DNA from: Chara braunii | Taxonomy: Eukaryota > Streptophyta > Charophyceae > Charales > Characeae | NCBI GenBank assembly: GCA_003427395.1 | Contig: BFEA01000295.1 | Span: 1,163,540-1,189,571 of the forward strand | DNA length: 26,032 nucleotides | Direction of reading: 5' to 3' | Shown here: piece after piece, positions 9,260 through 18,246 of the stretch | Numbering within the stretch: position 1 is the stretch's first letter | How the letters are laid out: each line of letters begins with the position of its first letter | The notes under the pieces: model-generated | Databases searched by the model: none | The model's input: only the letters and a program-made list of their open reading frames with translations | Told to the model about the DNA's origin: nothing | Translations under genes and position numbers: made by a program

Positions 9260-9650
9260 GATCCTTCTTTTTTTTGTCGGGGGGGGTGGGGGAAACCCCC
9301 TAACATGGCTCAGACGGCCCATGCAGGCTGTCTTAGGGGTCCTCACAGCCATGTGGCTCAGACCCCCCCACTCAAATCGAGGCAGGCAGCAAGTATGAGG
9401 TAGAGCACGAGCTGGCCGAATTTATGCCCACACACACACGTTCAGATCTGTGTTTCAGCAGTTATGGGTTGCTCACGATGCTAGGCCGTGGTGGTCTCTG
9501 CACGTATAGCACGTATTCCTTAAAAAAAACGAAAAGGAGAAAAAAATATATATATAAAAAAATCGTCTGCAGAACATGGAATAATACAGTGTCTTTTGTG
9601 CATGTGCTGAGTAGAGGCCCTCAGGCCAACTGCACGTATTCCTAAGAAAA
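9260..9650 (+). repeat. Left arm of long inverted repeat in hAT element
   Basis: This arm is the reverse complement of 9703-10150. Paired landmarks are GATCCTTCTT with AAGAAGGATC, CCATGTGGCTCAGAC with GTTTGAGCCACATGG, and CCTAAGAAAA (9641-9650) with TTTTCTTAGG (9703-9712). By eye most positions match; the right arm is longer through poly-T and ATT expansions. Confidence 0.85.
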
Positions 9651-9702
9651 GCAAGAAAAACGAGAAAAAAAAAAACAAGAAAAACAAAATAAAATCGTTT
9701 TT

Positions 9703-10150
9703 CTTTTCTTAGGAATATGTGCAGTGGCCCTAAGGGCCTCTACTCAGCACATGCACAAAAGACACTGTATTATTCCATGTTCTGCAGAAGATTCATTCTT
9801 TTTTTTTTTTTTTTTTTATTATTATTATTTTTTTTATTATTATTATTTTTTTTTCTCCTTTTCTTTTTTCTTAGGAATACGTGATGTAGCCCTGAGAATC
9901 ACGTGCAGAGACCACCACGGCCTAGGGTAGCATCGTGAGCAACCCATAACTGCTGAAACACAGATTTGAACGTGTGTGTGTGTGTGCATAAATTCGGCCA
10001 GCTCGTGCTCTACCTCATACTTGCTGCCTTCCTCGATTTGGGTGGGGGGTTTGAGCCACATGGCTGCGAGGACCCCTCAGACAGCTAGCATGGGCCGTCT
10101 TAGCCATGTTAGGGGGTTTCCCCCACCCCCCGAAAAAAAAAAGAAGGATC
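9703..10150 (-). repeat. Right arm of long inverted repeat in hAT element
   Basis: This is the partner of 9260-9650. It includes an expanded T/ATT tract at about 9796-9872 that the left arm has only as a short A/AT tract. A transcript through both arms would fold into a hairpin of about 400 bp, a potential small-RNA source. Confidence 0.85.
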
Positions 10151-10402
10151 ATATACACACACACACACACACACAATGGTGGGGGGTGACTTTGTACTTG
10201 TGGCGGGGGTGGTGGTACTCCGCGGAGACTTTTTTTTTCACTTTTGGGGTTTGTTAAACCAGTGCCACCACCCCGTAGCCCCCGATGCGCGCGCGCCTCG
10301 CGGGCTCGCGTTCAATGTTTTCGTGCGCGCGCGCGCAGCGCATTTGAACGCGAATGAACGCGGCCCCGGGGAGTATGAACGCGCGTTCACCCGGTTACAT
10401 AG

Positions 10403-10410
10403 GTGTTTCA
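10403..10410 (+). repeat. Right 8-bp target site duplication (GTGTTTCA) of hAT element
   Basis: This is an exact copy of 8898-8905. Removing 8906-10410 restores an uninterrupted target site. Confidence 0.8.
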
Positions 10411-10585
10411 TGAGCTTCGTCTTGCATTGGTCTCGGTCTGCTACGATCTTTGTTTTCGTGGGAGTGGAGTGACGTGTTTTGTGCAGGTTACAGGAGCCCC
10501 GACCGACCCTCCTGCGGGTGACAGACGCGGCGCGAGGCATAGGGTTCGGACGGCGTGCCGGCAGAACCCTTCTACCGGTCGAGAG

Positions 10586-10602
10586 TGGTGCCGTTGTCGG
10601 GG
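10586..10602 (+). other. Primer-binding site of family B, tRNA-Asp-like
   Basis: TGGTGCCGTTGTCGGGG matches 15 of 17 positions of TGGCGCCGTTGCCGGGG, the tRNA-Asp-type PBS known from plant elements such as Athila. Both differences are C-to-T, which still allow G-U pairing with the tRNA. It lies upstream of all element ORFs. The exact LTR end before it is unclear because the 3' LTR is incomplete. Confidence 0.65.
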
Positions 10603-11613
10603 AAGGCTGCCTCTCGGGACTTCGGTCCGCCTGTAACCGCGAGAATGTGAGAGGATTAGAACAGGGATATGACTGGAACAGAGCAGGCGAGAGGAGGCTA
10701 GTCGACTGGCCAAGTGATCGGAGTGTGCAGGTGGGACGTTGGACAGTACGAGCACGAACGGGCAGACGACACCCCCATCGACTCATAATCGACGTCTTCC
10801 GGTTGTGATTTTCGCATCTTGTGATTTTGCTGATTCTCGCATTTCTCTCGGTCTTTCATGCATTTCATTCCTGTTGCTTTCCTTGTGATCGAGAGATGTT
10901 ATTCTGATTTTTCCTACCCTTTGGCCAGTCCACCCAGATATTGATTCTAAGAGAGAGAATCGTGAGCAGGGGATGACTTGAAGGGACTGAAGGGGAGGGG
11001 AGAAGTGCCCTTGATTTGCAAGGAGTTGGGCAGGGACTAGACAGGCTAGTCAATTCTGATGGATAGCAGGGGGGATTGATTCACAGCACGAGTCGGAATG
11101 TGAGACCACGCCTGAGGTGGGTCGAGTAGAGGCATGGATAGGAGTGAGGATGCACGAGTGAGACACCGCCTCCCTATTCGCGTGTGACTTCGGTCCACCC
11201 TAGAGCACATGAGTTGGCCAGCTCGTGCTCAGGTCGCCACAGGGAAGGTAGGCCAGCGATGATGGCACATTGATCCGACCTCCTTCTTAGCACGAGGGTA
11301 GGGAGAGATACGCCAGAGGGCGGTTCTCTTCTAGGCCTGTTGACGTCTTGAAGGGATACAGGGGTGATCAGAGGAGACCTGTCATGGGGGTATGTGAGCT
11401 CAACAGTCTGAGAGTGGCACAGGGAGTGATGTACTGAGAGAAAACCGTTTTATTTTGATTAGGAATGGTCTACATTGAATCGGAGTCACAAGTGCATGTC
11501 GTCGAGCGGGACGGTCCCTGTGATGTCATTTAAGTCTTCCGTTGGAAAGATCAAGCAAGTATAGACCGTCTGAGCAGCGAGGTCTAGTAATACGCGAAGG
11601 CGTCTTCCTGTGA
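10603..11613 (+). other. Leader of family B between PBS and first ORF
   Basis: About 1 kb without a convincing ORF on either strand. The composition is mixed, neither repetitive like the LTR nor AT-rich. It probably carries packaging and translation signals, but I recognise none. Confidence 0.45.
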
Positions 11614-12174
11614 GTGAGAATTGAGGCGGAGCCTAGAGTGTGGGTTAGAAGGGACAGGGCTAGCGAACCTCTTCACGCAGGAGTGAACGTTAGATTGTAT
11701 CTGTCTGAGGAGGAGTGGAGGTATCTAATGATAGAGACTGCCCGTCGTTGTCACACTCTCTTATGCCTGACCTCGTTAGCACGTAGATTTGGTGCGAGAG
11801 TGTTTAGTGAGTTTGTTGAGAGGAGCGGAGCCGACTCGGTAGCCTTCTACACGGTGCGGTTTGCGTACGACTGGGAGCTCCCTAGAGCTACGTCTGTTAG
11901 AGCAGAGATCGTTCCTAGATTCCTCACGGGAGTAGTCTTTGGCGACGAGGAGAGACACCAGAGGCTGCTCGCTGTAGTGCAGAGGGCAACAAAGTTTAGG
12001 ACAACTGCTGTTGAGCTAGCCTGGTTACTTACTTACTGTCTAGACAGAGCGATTCCCACACGTAGACAGTTGCGCAGAATCGTGTTCAGAGTCAGAGACG
12101 AAGTAAGGAGAGCTGAGACAAGTGGGAAAATAGACAGGGCAAGGATTTTGGACGAGACTTCTGAGGAGGTCTAG
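11614..12174 (+). CDS. Family B upstream ORF 1, unknown function
   Basis: Reading open for 186 codons, with an Arg-rich product and no motif I recognise. The first codon after the preceding stop is GTG; the first in-frame ATG is at 11728, so the true start is uncertain. The frame immediately upstream is also open for about 29 codons beyond a TGA at 11611, so that TGA may be a lesion or the ORF may be reached by splicing. The same frame resumes at 12334, suggesting that the ORFs from 11.6 to 13.2 kb were once fewer and longer. It lies between PBS and gag, where standard Ty3/gypsy elements have nothing. Confidence 0.4.
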   Translation: MRIEAEPRVWVRRDRASEPLHAGVNVRLYLSEEEWRYLMIETARRCHTLLCLTSLARRFGARVFSEFVERSGADSVAFYTVRFAYDWELPRATSVRAEIVPRFLTGVVFGDEERHQRLLAVVQRATKFRTTAVELAWLLTYCLDRAIPTRRQLRRIVFRVRDEVRRAETSGKIDRARILDETSEEV

Positions 12175-12206
12175 ATGCCTCGTAGCGAGATAAAGCACCC
12201 GGTGGC

Positions 12207-12690
12207 GTGAAGGCAATTCACATACAGAGAGCCCGAATTTATCGGCGAAGACTGGGTGGAGCTCACGTTACCGGGCAGATTGACTCTGGTACCCAACAGA
12301 GGGGAGACAGACGGGACCTGAAGGTCGATATTATTGAGGCCGGGGGTTTGGCTATTGGTAGTGTCTCGTACTGGATTCGACCAAGATAGTAGAGGGAGGG
12401 TCGTTCCGACTTCGGTAGAGTTATCAGTGAACGGCTTCCTTTACTATCAGCCTACAGTACTCGCAGACGTTGTACGAAGAGCGGTAAAGCAGGGCCAACG
12501 CGACCAGCACCTAGGGATAATACCGAGTCTCGATCGCCATACGTGGGAGGACGAGGCACTGGCGGCGGAGGTGCTGCGTGAGGAGGTTGAGAGACACCAC
12601 GAACGACAGCGTCAGGTGGATCGAGAATTTAGATCCATACGAGTCTTGCTCCGCCTCGCTAAGGAGGGATTTCTGCCATATTCGAAATAA
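12207..12690 (+). pseudogene. Family B upstream ORF 2, frameshifted, unknown function
   Basis: Two overlapping open stretches, 12207-12389 and 12334-12690, are offset by one base and together look like one frameshifted coding region. The first begins at GTG and the second at a TTG, so neither has a proper start. The C-terminal part is charged and probably helical (EVLREEVERHHERQRQVDRE). It ends at TAA 12688-12690, but the same frame continues into the next ORF after that single stop. No family is recognised. Confidence 0.35.
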
Positions 12691-12711
12691 GCGATAAGGT
12701 TTCCCATCCCC

Positions 12712-13185
12712 TTGTTTGTCTTAGAGGCATTCCTAGGAGGGCTTGACAGGCTAATTCGGGTACATTTAACTTTTCAGGAGTTTCAGACCCTCTTACAGTC
12801 CAGTGACGAGCACCACGCTTATTACGCTTTGTGGAAGGAGGGGCCTAGGTTTGGGAACGAAGACTTGGAATTGGTGGAGCTAATTAGGGCCGCCTCACCG
12901 CGAGACTCTTGGCGAGGGTCTTCTCAGGACCAGCCTGTTGCGTGTTGGTCCACGTTTGACAGGGCCATACGGGAATCGCCGAACCATTTGGCTGTATTGG
13001 CAGAATTGTTTGACGAACAGGGGTTCGATCATTCTGTTAGGGAAAGGTCCCTTGTAGGTTTCTTTGAGTTAAGGACTTACTATCGAGGTACCGGGGGTTT
13101 CGGGGACGAGGAGGAGCCACCAGAAGACGATTGGGTTGAAAAAGAGTTGTTTGCCGACGAGGAAGAGATGTGGGAGGCACAGTGA
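12712..13185 (+). CDS. Family B upstream ORF 3, unknown function
   Basis: An open stretch of 157 codons from TTG in the same frame as the preceding ORF, separated from it by a single TAA at 12688-12690. The product has an acidic C-terminus (DEEEPPEDDWVEKELFADEE). It may be the C-terminal half of one longer protein with ORF 2. I see no conserved motif, membrane segment or nuclease signature. No ATG start is available, so it is unlikely to be translated on its own. Confidence 0.35.
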   Translation: MFVLEAFLGGLDRLIRVHLTFQEFQTLLQSSDEHHAYYALWKEGPRFGNEDLELVELIRAASPRDSWRGSSQDQPVACWSTFDRAIRESPNHLAVLAELFDEQGFDHSVRERSLVGFFELRTYYRGTGGFGDEEEPPEDDWVEKELFADEEEMWEAQ

Positions 13186-13276
13186 CCGAGGTTAGGGGCC
13201 TAGAGTGGCCGCAGTGAGAACTGTCTGGGAGGAGGAAGGCGCAGACGGGTAATGATAGGAGGTTAAGGAATGAAAA

Positions 13277-13717
13277 ATGTCAGGTTACTGCCCTAGGATC
13301 ACAGCGGCCCTAGACGCCTTGGTTCCCATTACTAGCGGGAATGTTTTTCCTTACGAAATAAAAAGTTGTATATCTCTTGAAGAACGCCACGCCCCTGGGA
13401 AAACCTATGTCCTCCTGGTAAAACACCTTGACACATGGGAGTACGACATCCGGCCTTACATACCTCTATTGAGAGAGAAGGGGACTGATCGAGAGTCTCT
13501 TAGAAACTGGATTAAAAACATAGTCGGACAGGAAAAGAAGGAGCTAGAGAAGAGAGGGGAGAAAGTGATTCGTAACTCATCACCAATCTTATTTTATAGG
13601 GTTCCAGAGCCTTGTCTACCGGAAAGTTTTACTGATGGTAGGGATTGGGAACCTTTAATCAACATGGTACTCAGAGCAAGGAGTTGGAACCAGCAGGATG
13701 GAGAGAGGAAAGAGTGA
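13277..13717 (+). CDS. Tandem domain copy 1 of an unrecognised family (family B)
   Basis: This ORF of 146 codons starts at ATG and is the first of four related units in one reading frame. Shared landmarks are FPYEI (residues about 23-27), a YVLLVKHLDTWEYDIRPYIP-like strand segment, a helical EKKELEKRGEKVI stretch, and a C-terminal P-x-P-x-S-[FY]-x-DG-x-[DN]-W-E-x-[IL]-I-N-M-V-L-R-A-R-S block. It ends at TGA, only 18 nt before the ATG of copy 2. I do not recognise the family. It lies between the PBS and gag, as part of the extra coding block. Confidence 0.55.
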   Translation: MSGYCPRITAALDALVPITSGNVFPYEIKSCISLEERHAPGKTYVLLVKHLDTWEYDIRPYIPLLREKGTDRESLRNWIKNIVGQEKKELEKRGEKVIRNSSPILFYRVPEPCLPESFTDGRDWEPLINMVLRARSWNQQDGERKE

Positions 13718-13735
13718 CCGGGCACTAGAGGAAGA

Positions 13736-14221
13736 ATGGCTGAATATGTAATTGACATGATTAACTGGAAAATAGGGGTCATCTGGGGATTGTCTAAGCT
13801 TTTCGAGCCAAACTTAGAAGTCCTGTTGCGCAATTCGACGTCCTTCACAAAAGGGGCGGCTTTCCCTTACGTCATCGAATACTACACTGCTTTAGTGAAC
13901 GTCAAACTAAGAGAGAAGCTCTATATACTGGTAGTCAGGTTTGAGGAGACCGGAAAGTACGATATTGGGTTCCACAGCAAGAAGGAAAGGGAACTAACGT
14001 ACGCACTCTGGGGTTGTCGGCACTGGGCTGAAAGTATAGTTTGGGAATACAGAAAGAAATTAGAAAAGGAAGGGAAGAAGGTAATTGAGTGGGAGCATGG
14101 GCCCAAGGTCAGGGAGTACGACGACTTCCCTAAACCTCCGGTTCCAAACAGCTACGTTGATGGTAGTAACTGGGAACATATAATTAATATGGTGCTTAGA
14201 GCGAGATCCTTAAAGAACTGA
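13736..14221 (+). CDS. Tandem domain copy 2 of an unrecognised family (family B)
   Basis: This is the best-preserved copy, 161 codons from ATG, in the same frame as copy 1. Landmarks are FPYVIEYYTALV, LYILVVRFEETGKYDIGF, KKLEKEGKKVI, then FPKPPVPNSYVDGSNWEHI and a terminal INMVLRARS. Its closest visible relative is copy 1 (shared C-terminal INMVLRARS); copies 3 and 4 are more diverged. It has no Cys/His cluster, no transmembrane segment and no obvious catalytic triad. The layout of strand, helix and Trp-containing tail suggests a compact structural or binding domain, but that is inference. Confidence 0.6.
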   Translation: MAEYVIDMINWKIGVIWGLSKLFEPNLEVLLRNSTSFTKGAAFPYVIEYYTALVNVKLREKLYILVVRFEETGKYDIGFHSKKERELTYALWGCRHWAESIVWEYRKKLEKEGKKVIEWEHGPKVREYDDFPKPPVPNSYVDGSNWEHIINMVLRARSLKN

Positions 14222-14224
14222 GTG

Positions 14225-14689
14225 ATGAGTGAAGGGAAATGGATCTCGGCTCAAGAATTAGAAATAAGGAGGGAAAGGTTCCTATCCGGTAACAAGCCAG
14301 CGAAGGAGAAGGTAAAAACCGTATGTGCAGCACTTAGTCACTTAGGAAGAAGAGAGTCGATTCCTTACGAGGTCGACGTGTACGAGACAGTAGATAGCGG
14401 GTGGGAACAAATACGCCTTTATGTCATGAGCGTACGCTTCCTAGGAATGGACGTGTGTGACGTGCGGATTTACCTACCAATAGAAAGGGACGTTGACCTA
14501 ATCTACGGTCGATGTTGGAAGAGGGCAAAAGAAACAGTGGAAGATGAAAGCGACAGGTTGCTTTCAGAAGGTAAAAAGGTCATATGAAGCACAAGGATAG
14601 TAACCTATGAGCGTATACCTAGACCTCCGGTCCCTATAGAAGCATTGAAGGATGAGAAGGACGAGATGATAGTAGAGTTCGTACTCTGA
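14225..14689 (+). pseudogene. Tandem domain copy 3, broken by in-frame TGA at 14585-14587
   Basis: From the ATG at 14225 the product shares IPYEVDVYET, YVMSVRFLGMDVCDVRIYLP and SEGKKVI with the other copies. It is then interrupted by TGA directly after KKVI. Beyond the stop the same frame continues with YERIPRPPVP and a weak match to the C-terminal block, up to TGA 14687-14689. Because homology continues across the stop, the TGA is a nonsense change (CGA to TGA is the simplest) or a recoded codon, not the natural end. Confidence 0.55.
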
Positions 14690-14743
14690 AACTGGAGATC
14701 CAGATGACCAAGGAAGAGGATTAAAGCACATGTGAGTCGTTGC

Positions 14744-15205
14744 ATGGTGCCAAGGACAGGTAGGAGATTGGGTAACGAGGAGTCGAAGAAGCTGGTCAAC
14801 TCCCTCAACAGTATATCAAAGAGAGTTGTGGTTCCTTATGAGATCGTTAGGTATGAGGGCTTAAAGAGTCAAGGGTGAGAACTGGATGGTACGTATGTCC
14901 TCACCTACTACTTCACTGACCTTGATGAGTATGATGTTGGAATATACGTACCACACCATATATTTGTAGAAGACGAAAAAGGTCCGTGTTGGCAAAGGGC
15001 ATCGAACCTGGTATATGACGAAAAAAAAAGACTTCAAAGAGAAGAGAATAATTTCTCTTGGAGTGCTTACGTTAGGCCCTTCATTGGGATACCATCACCA
15101 CCTGTCGAAGGACTCATGTTCTCTGAAAACAATTGGTCGGCTGTGATAAACCTCGCATGGAAGGTTAAAAGGGCGCAGAAGGAATGCTCTCACCTACAGG
15201 AGTGA
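14744..15205 (+). pseudogene. Tandem domain copy 4, broken by in-frame TGA at 14876-14878
   Basis: The most diverged copy, in the same frame as the others. It has VVPYEIVRYEG, then TGA, then YVLTYYFTDLDEYDVGIYVP, a helical EKKRLQREE stretch and IPSPPVEGLMFSENNWSAVI, ending at TGA 15203-15205. The only internal stop falls between the PYE motif and the YVL strand, where other copies are continuous. The ATG at 14744 is a guess, since the frame is open back to TGA 14705-14707. Confidence 0.5.
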
Positions 15206-15360
15206 CTGGTGCTTCATTAATGTACGAGTGACCAAAGGCGGAGTTTCTGGGTCGGGGAACAATAATGTAGTTCAAAGGATACTGGGTCGAGATCGCGATA
15301 GGAGCATGTCAGCTGATCTACTCCGACTTCTACGGTCATGGACACGAGGATCTATGCACA

Positions 15361-15555
15361 ATGAGAACGTCAAGCTGTAGAAGGGTAACATGTCCAAGAA
15401 CTCAGAGAGTGAGGATCAGGAGAGGGGTCGCTTGCCTAAATGACGAAGAAGGGGAATTGTACCTTGACACAGGACTTTTCGGAGGGAAGGGTGAGCATGA
15501 GATAAGAAACGACAGAGGCCGATTGATGGGGGTCTTCAGGGCAGCGAAGCATTAG
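15361..15555 (+). CDS. Short ORF of unknown function (family B)
   Basis: A 64-codon ORF from ATG. It encodes a basic N-terminus (CRRVTCPRTQRVRIRRG) and a Gly-rich middle (LYLDTGLFGGKGEHEIRND). The family is not recognised. It may be a surviving exon-like piece of the degraded region 15206-15580, which otherwise holds nothing interpretable. Confidence 0.3.
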   Translation: MRTSSCRRVTCPRTQRVRIRRGVACLNDEEGELYLDTGLFGGKGEHEIRNDRGRLMGVFRAAKH

Positions 15556-15581
15556 ATTATAAAACAAGAGATCAATCGTTA

Positions 15582-16168
15582 GTGCAACTCTTAGGATTGA
15601 AAAGGAAGCAAGGAGTAATGTCAGGCGCGATGACTGATGAAGAGGAAGTGAATCGAGTATCCTTCGCAGGGACTATAACTTCGATTATTCGGATCCGAAC
15701 CACTAGAGCGTTAGATACACTACGTTGCCGACAATTGGCACAAGAAGCTATAGAGCGCGAAAGACCAAGGGCACTGACACAAGTTAGAACAGAGAGTCGC
15801 ATAGTCTACAGTGTGATGATCTGGACCGAGGAATAAATGAAGTGCGAGATAGAGAAGGATGAGACAATCCGCGAAGCACGAACCCTCGTGTAAGAGGAAG
15901 AGATGCAAAAATTGATGTCATCCTAGAGGTATACTTAGATCCAATTGAGAGGAAGGTGGAAGAGTTGCTCGTGAAATACCAAGAGTGGTGTGGCTCTACG
16001 GACGAACCCGGCTTAGATAGACTGGAAAGAAGCGTGAAACGTCTTGTCACAATCTATAGAGAGGAAAGAGAGAACATCATAGGATGGCGAAAGGATTTCA
16101 TTTTCAGACTCCTGAAGCAAGACCGAGAAGAATTTAACAAACAAAGGAATGGCTCATGCCGAACCTAG
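15582..16168 (+). pseudogene. Degraded upstream ORF with coiled-coil character (family B)
   Basis: One frame is open from 15582 to 15836 (84 codons). A second frame is open from about 15866, after a TGA, to 16168. The latter encodes a charged, probably helical segment (LEVYLDPIERKVEELLVKYQ, then RLERSVKRLVTIYREERENI). Together they look like one frameshifted ORF of about 190 codons. It overlaps the start of the next coding region by 20 nt. I recognise no domain. The heptad-like charge pattern suggests a coiled coil, possibly a Gag-like accessory product. Confidence 0.35.
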
Positions 16169-16658
16169 AAGGCAAAAATTTAGTATTTCGGGCAAAGCAG
16201 AAAGAGAAGGGTCCTTAGTACGAGTCCTAGTAGAAGCAGTATATAATGAGCAATTAAGCCAATGACAGAAAACCGAGTGCGTCACAAAAGCAGTGATAGA
16301 AGCTAGGAAGTGTGTCGTCTGAAAAGCTGCGACAGAGCTCTTTCTAGTAAGAATACAAATCCTCACTATTTACCCTAGTGGACAAATAATCCCACGCACC
16401 TGGAGAGAGATGATAGCCACATGCGTAGAAAAATTGAGAGAGGACGCTCGAGCTCTAGGAGAGTTCGCGAACGTAGTAGTTGATGGGATATCCTTAAATA
16501 CGTTAGAAGCAAACTCACGCTACCTGCAAACCGCTTTAACGACCGCCTTAGTCGTAAAAGTTGAAGGAAAAAACGAGGACTTCAACACATTGCAAGAGCT
16601 ACTAGAAGAATCGACGGAAAGGGTTAAAGTCGCTGTGGATCAACGTCTGCAAGAGTGA
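16149..16658 (+). pseudogene. Upstream ORF immediately before gag, two in-frame TGA codons
   Basis: From ATG 16149 (MAHAEPRRQKFSISGKAE...) one frame runs 169 codons to TGA 16656-16658, interrupted only by TGA at 16263-16265 and 16320-16322. Both can be read as former CGA Arg codons. The C-terminal 80 codons (CVEKLREDARALGEFANVVV ... LEESTERVKVAVDQRLQE) look strongly helical. It ends 10 nt before the gag ATG, which is in another frame. Unknown function; the spacing suggests joint transcription and perhaps an originally fused Gag precursor. Confidence 0.45.
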
Positions 16659-16668
16659 GGAAAAAAAT

Positions 16669-18246
16669 ATGGATGCGGAAGGAATCTATCTATCTTCGAT
16701 AGGCGGCGAAGTCAAAACACACGAATCAAGGACGAGTAACCCAGTTAGGAAAATGACAACGAATGTCTCAAAGGACGCCGAAAAATTGAGCAAGACCCTA
16801 AAAGAATTAGAAACTACAGCCACAGAACTCGAGGAACGCACTTCCAAGAGCGAAGGGTGGAGGAAAGACGTCCTAAACAGGAATATAGTAGCCCGATTCT
16901 TGGATCCCGGTACAAGGGAACCATATAGGGAAACCACGAGCCAACCTTACAGAATGGCGTATGCACCTGGCTCTTATGTATCCCCCTTCCTGAGAGCCCA
17001 AGCCTTCCAATTACCGACACTGTCCGGAATCCAAACAATCTTCACAGGGAAGAATGTTTCAGAATTCTTAGATGACTAGGAAGTACTAGGAATGGGAGCG
17101 GAATGGAGCGATCAGGATATGATTATAAATCTAATTCACTACACAACCCAAAAAATAGATCGCGAAGTGAGAGAAGTCATTCCTGATAGTTGGCATCGGC
17201 TAATATTCAGGGAAAGGATTACAAGAATCTTCGCATGTGATGAAACATCTTATTCAATAGAAGATTTCAAAGAAATGAAAAAACAGGAGGACGAGAGTCT
17301 AGTGGCGTTCGCAAGGAGATATGAGAAGGCTTCGAACCCTCTAGTAGAAGGCGGATTTATGGGCGAAATAGAAAGATACGAAATATTCCGAGGATTTTTG
17401 TCTCGAAAAAAGCGAGAAAAGATTATGAGGGGTCTTCCCTCTAAGGTGACGTTTAGCCAAGTCAAAGCTTTAGCCCATGACACCGAAGGCCAAAGCGCGA
17501 AAGCATACCTCGCGAGGGTTCTCGACAACCTAGGAAAAGGAGTAACTATAGAAAAAGGGGAAGAAAAATCGCAATTTGAGGATAGGAGACCCAAAGTCGA
17601 AGGGAGGGACACTTATGCGAGCTCACCTAGAAGAGGGGACACAGCCAAAAGCGAGGGCGAATGGAGGAAAGGAAACAGGAGCGACTGGAAAAGAAACGAC
17701 GCGGAATTAGGAACCTCCAAGTGGTCAAATACAAAGGATAACAGGTGGAAGCCAAAAGATGAGATAGAGGCAAAAAGCCCAGACAGAGGAGAAGAGGAGA
17801 TGGCAAAACAGATAGAAGTACTAAAGGCAGCAGTAAAGAGACTGCAAGGTAATAACCAAAGAAAGGAGGAACCCTCCGTACGGACCACCCACGAGAAAAC
17901 CGATCCTAACTCAAAGCGAACATGGAATGATAAAGCTTGCATGTACTGCGGAGACGAAGACCACCGCAAAAGAGATTGCCAAACAATGTTAGAAGCACTA
18001 AAACAGAGGATCATTGAACTCGACGATCGAAAGTACGTCATGTGGGTTAATAAAGGCAAACCAGTTCCCTTCCTACCCTCGATGAAGATTAATGTAGATA
18101 TCCGAAAGAGGAGGATGAATGAAGCAAAGGGGAAGCGATCCCAGGATCAATTACAAGCCAAGATCTCTAGAGTAACCTTCGAGGATGATTTCGACGAACC
18201 ACCAGAAAGTCCAGTTATAAGAATTTCATCCATGAAGTTTGAGTAG
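16669..18246 (+). pseudogene. gag: gag (capsid-nucleocapsid) with internal amber stop
   Basis: ATG 16669 opens one frame to TAG 18244-18246, broken once by TAG 17077-17079. Residues 1-136 include a coiled-coil-like stretch and end with FTGKNVSEFLDD, matching the start of the Ty3/gypsy capsid domain. The capsid continues after the stop (GAEWSDQDMIINLIHYTT; later EDESLVAFARRYEKASNP). A basic, Ser/Arg/Lys-rich linker leads to the nucleocapsid knuckle CMYCGDEDHRKRDC (CX2CX4HX4C) at 17938-17979. Because capsid homology continues through the TAG it is a lesion. Gag would assemble the virus-like particle and bind element RNA. Loss of the mid-capsid codon makes this copy nonproductive. Confidence 0.8.
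18244..18246 (+). other. In-frame amber codon between gag and protease
   Basis: The gag frame is the same as the protease frame, with this TAG the only stop until 18892. Removing it would join gag and protease across the linker. It could be a regulated readthrough stop of the murine-leukemia type, or a CAG-to-TAG lesion. The next bases (ACAGTAAAT) do not match the CARYYA readthrough context, so a lesion is a little more likely. Confidence 0.4.

Larger units (their letters stand above)
8906..10402 (+). mobile_element. Nonautonomous hAT-like foldback DNA transposon (1497 bp)
   Basis: Terminal inverted repeats CCATGTTACCG (left) and CGGTTACATAG (right, inverted; 9 of 11 match) are bounded by a perfect 8-bp duplication. 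Subterminal regions are loaded with GAACGCG motifs, including the palindrome TGAACGCGCGTTCA at 8961-8974 and 10376-10389; such clustered subterminal motifs are the usual hAT transposase-binding pattern. The interior is a huge inverted repeat with a roughly 50-bp spacer, flanked by (TG)n on the left and (CA)n on the right. No transposase ORF is present, so it would need a transposase in trans. It sits in or next to the family B 5' LTR and is therefore younger than it. Strand is arbitrary. Confidence 0.8.

Noticed and set aside
13277-15205. Alternative genetic code with UGA as sense (all stops in the array frame are TGA)
   Set aside because: TAG and TAA interrupt other domains of the same element, and C-to-T decay of CGA explains the TGA excess more simply.
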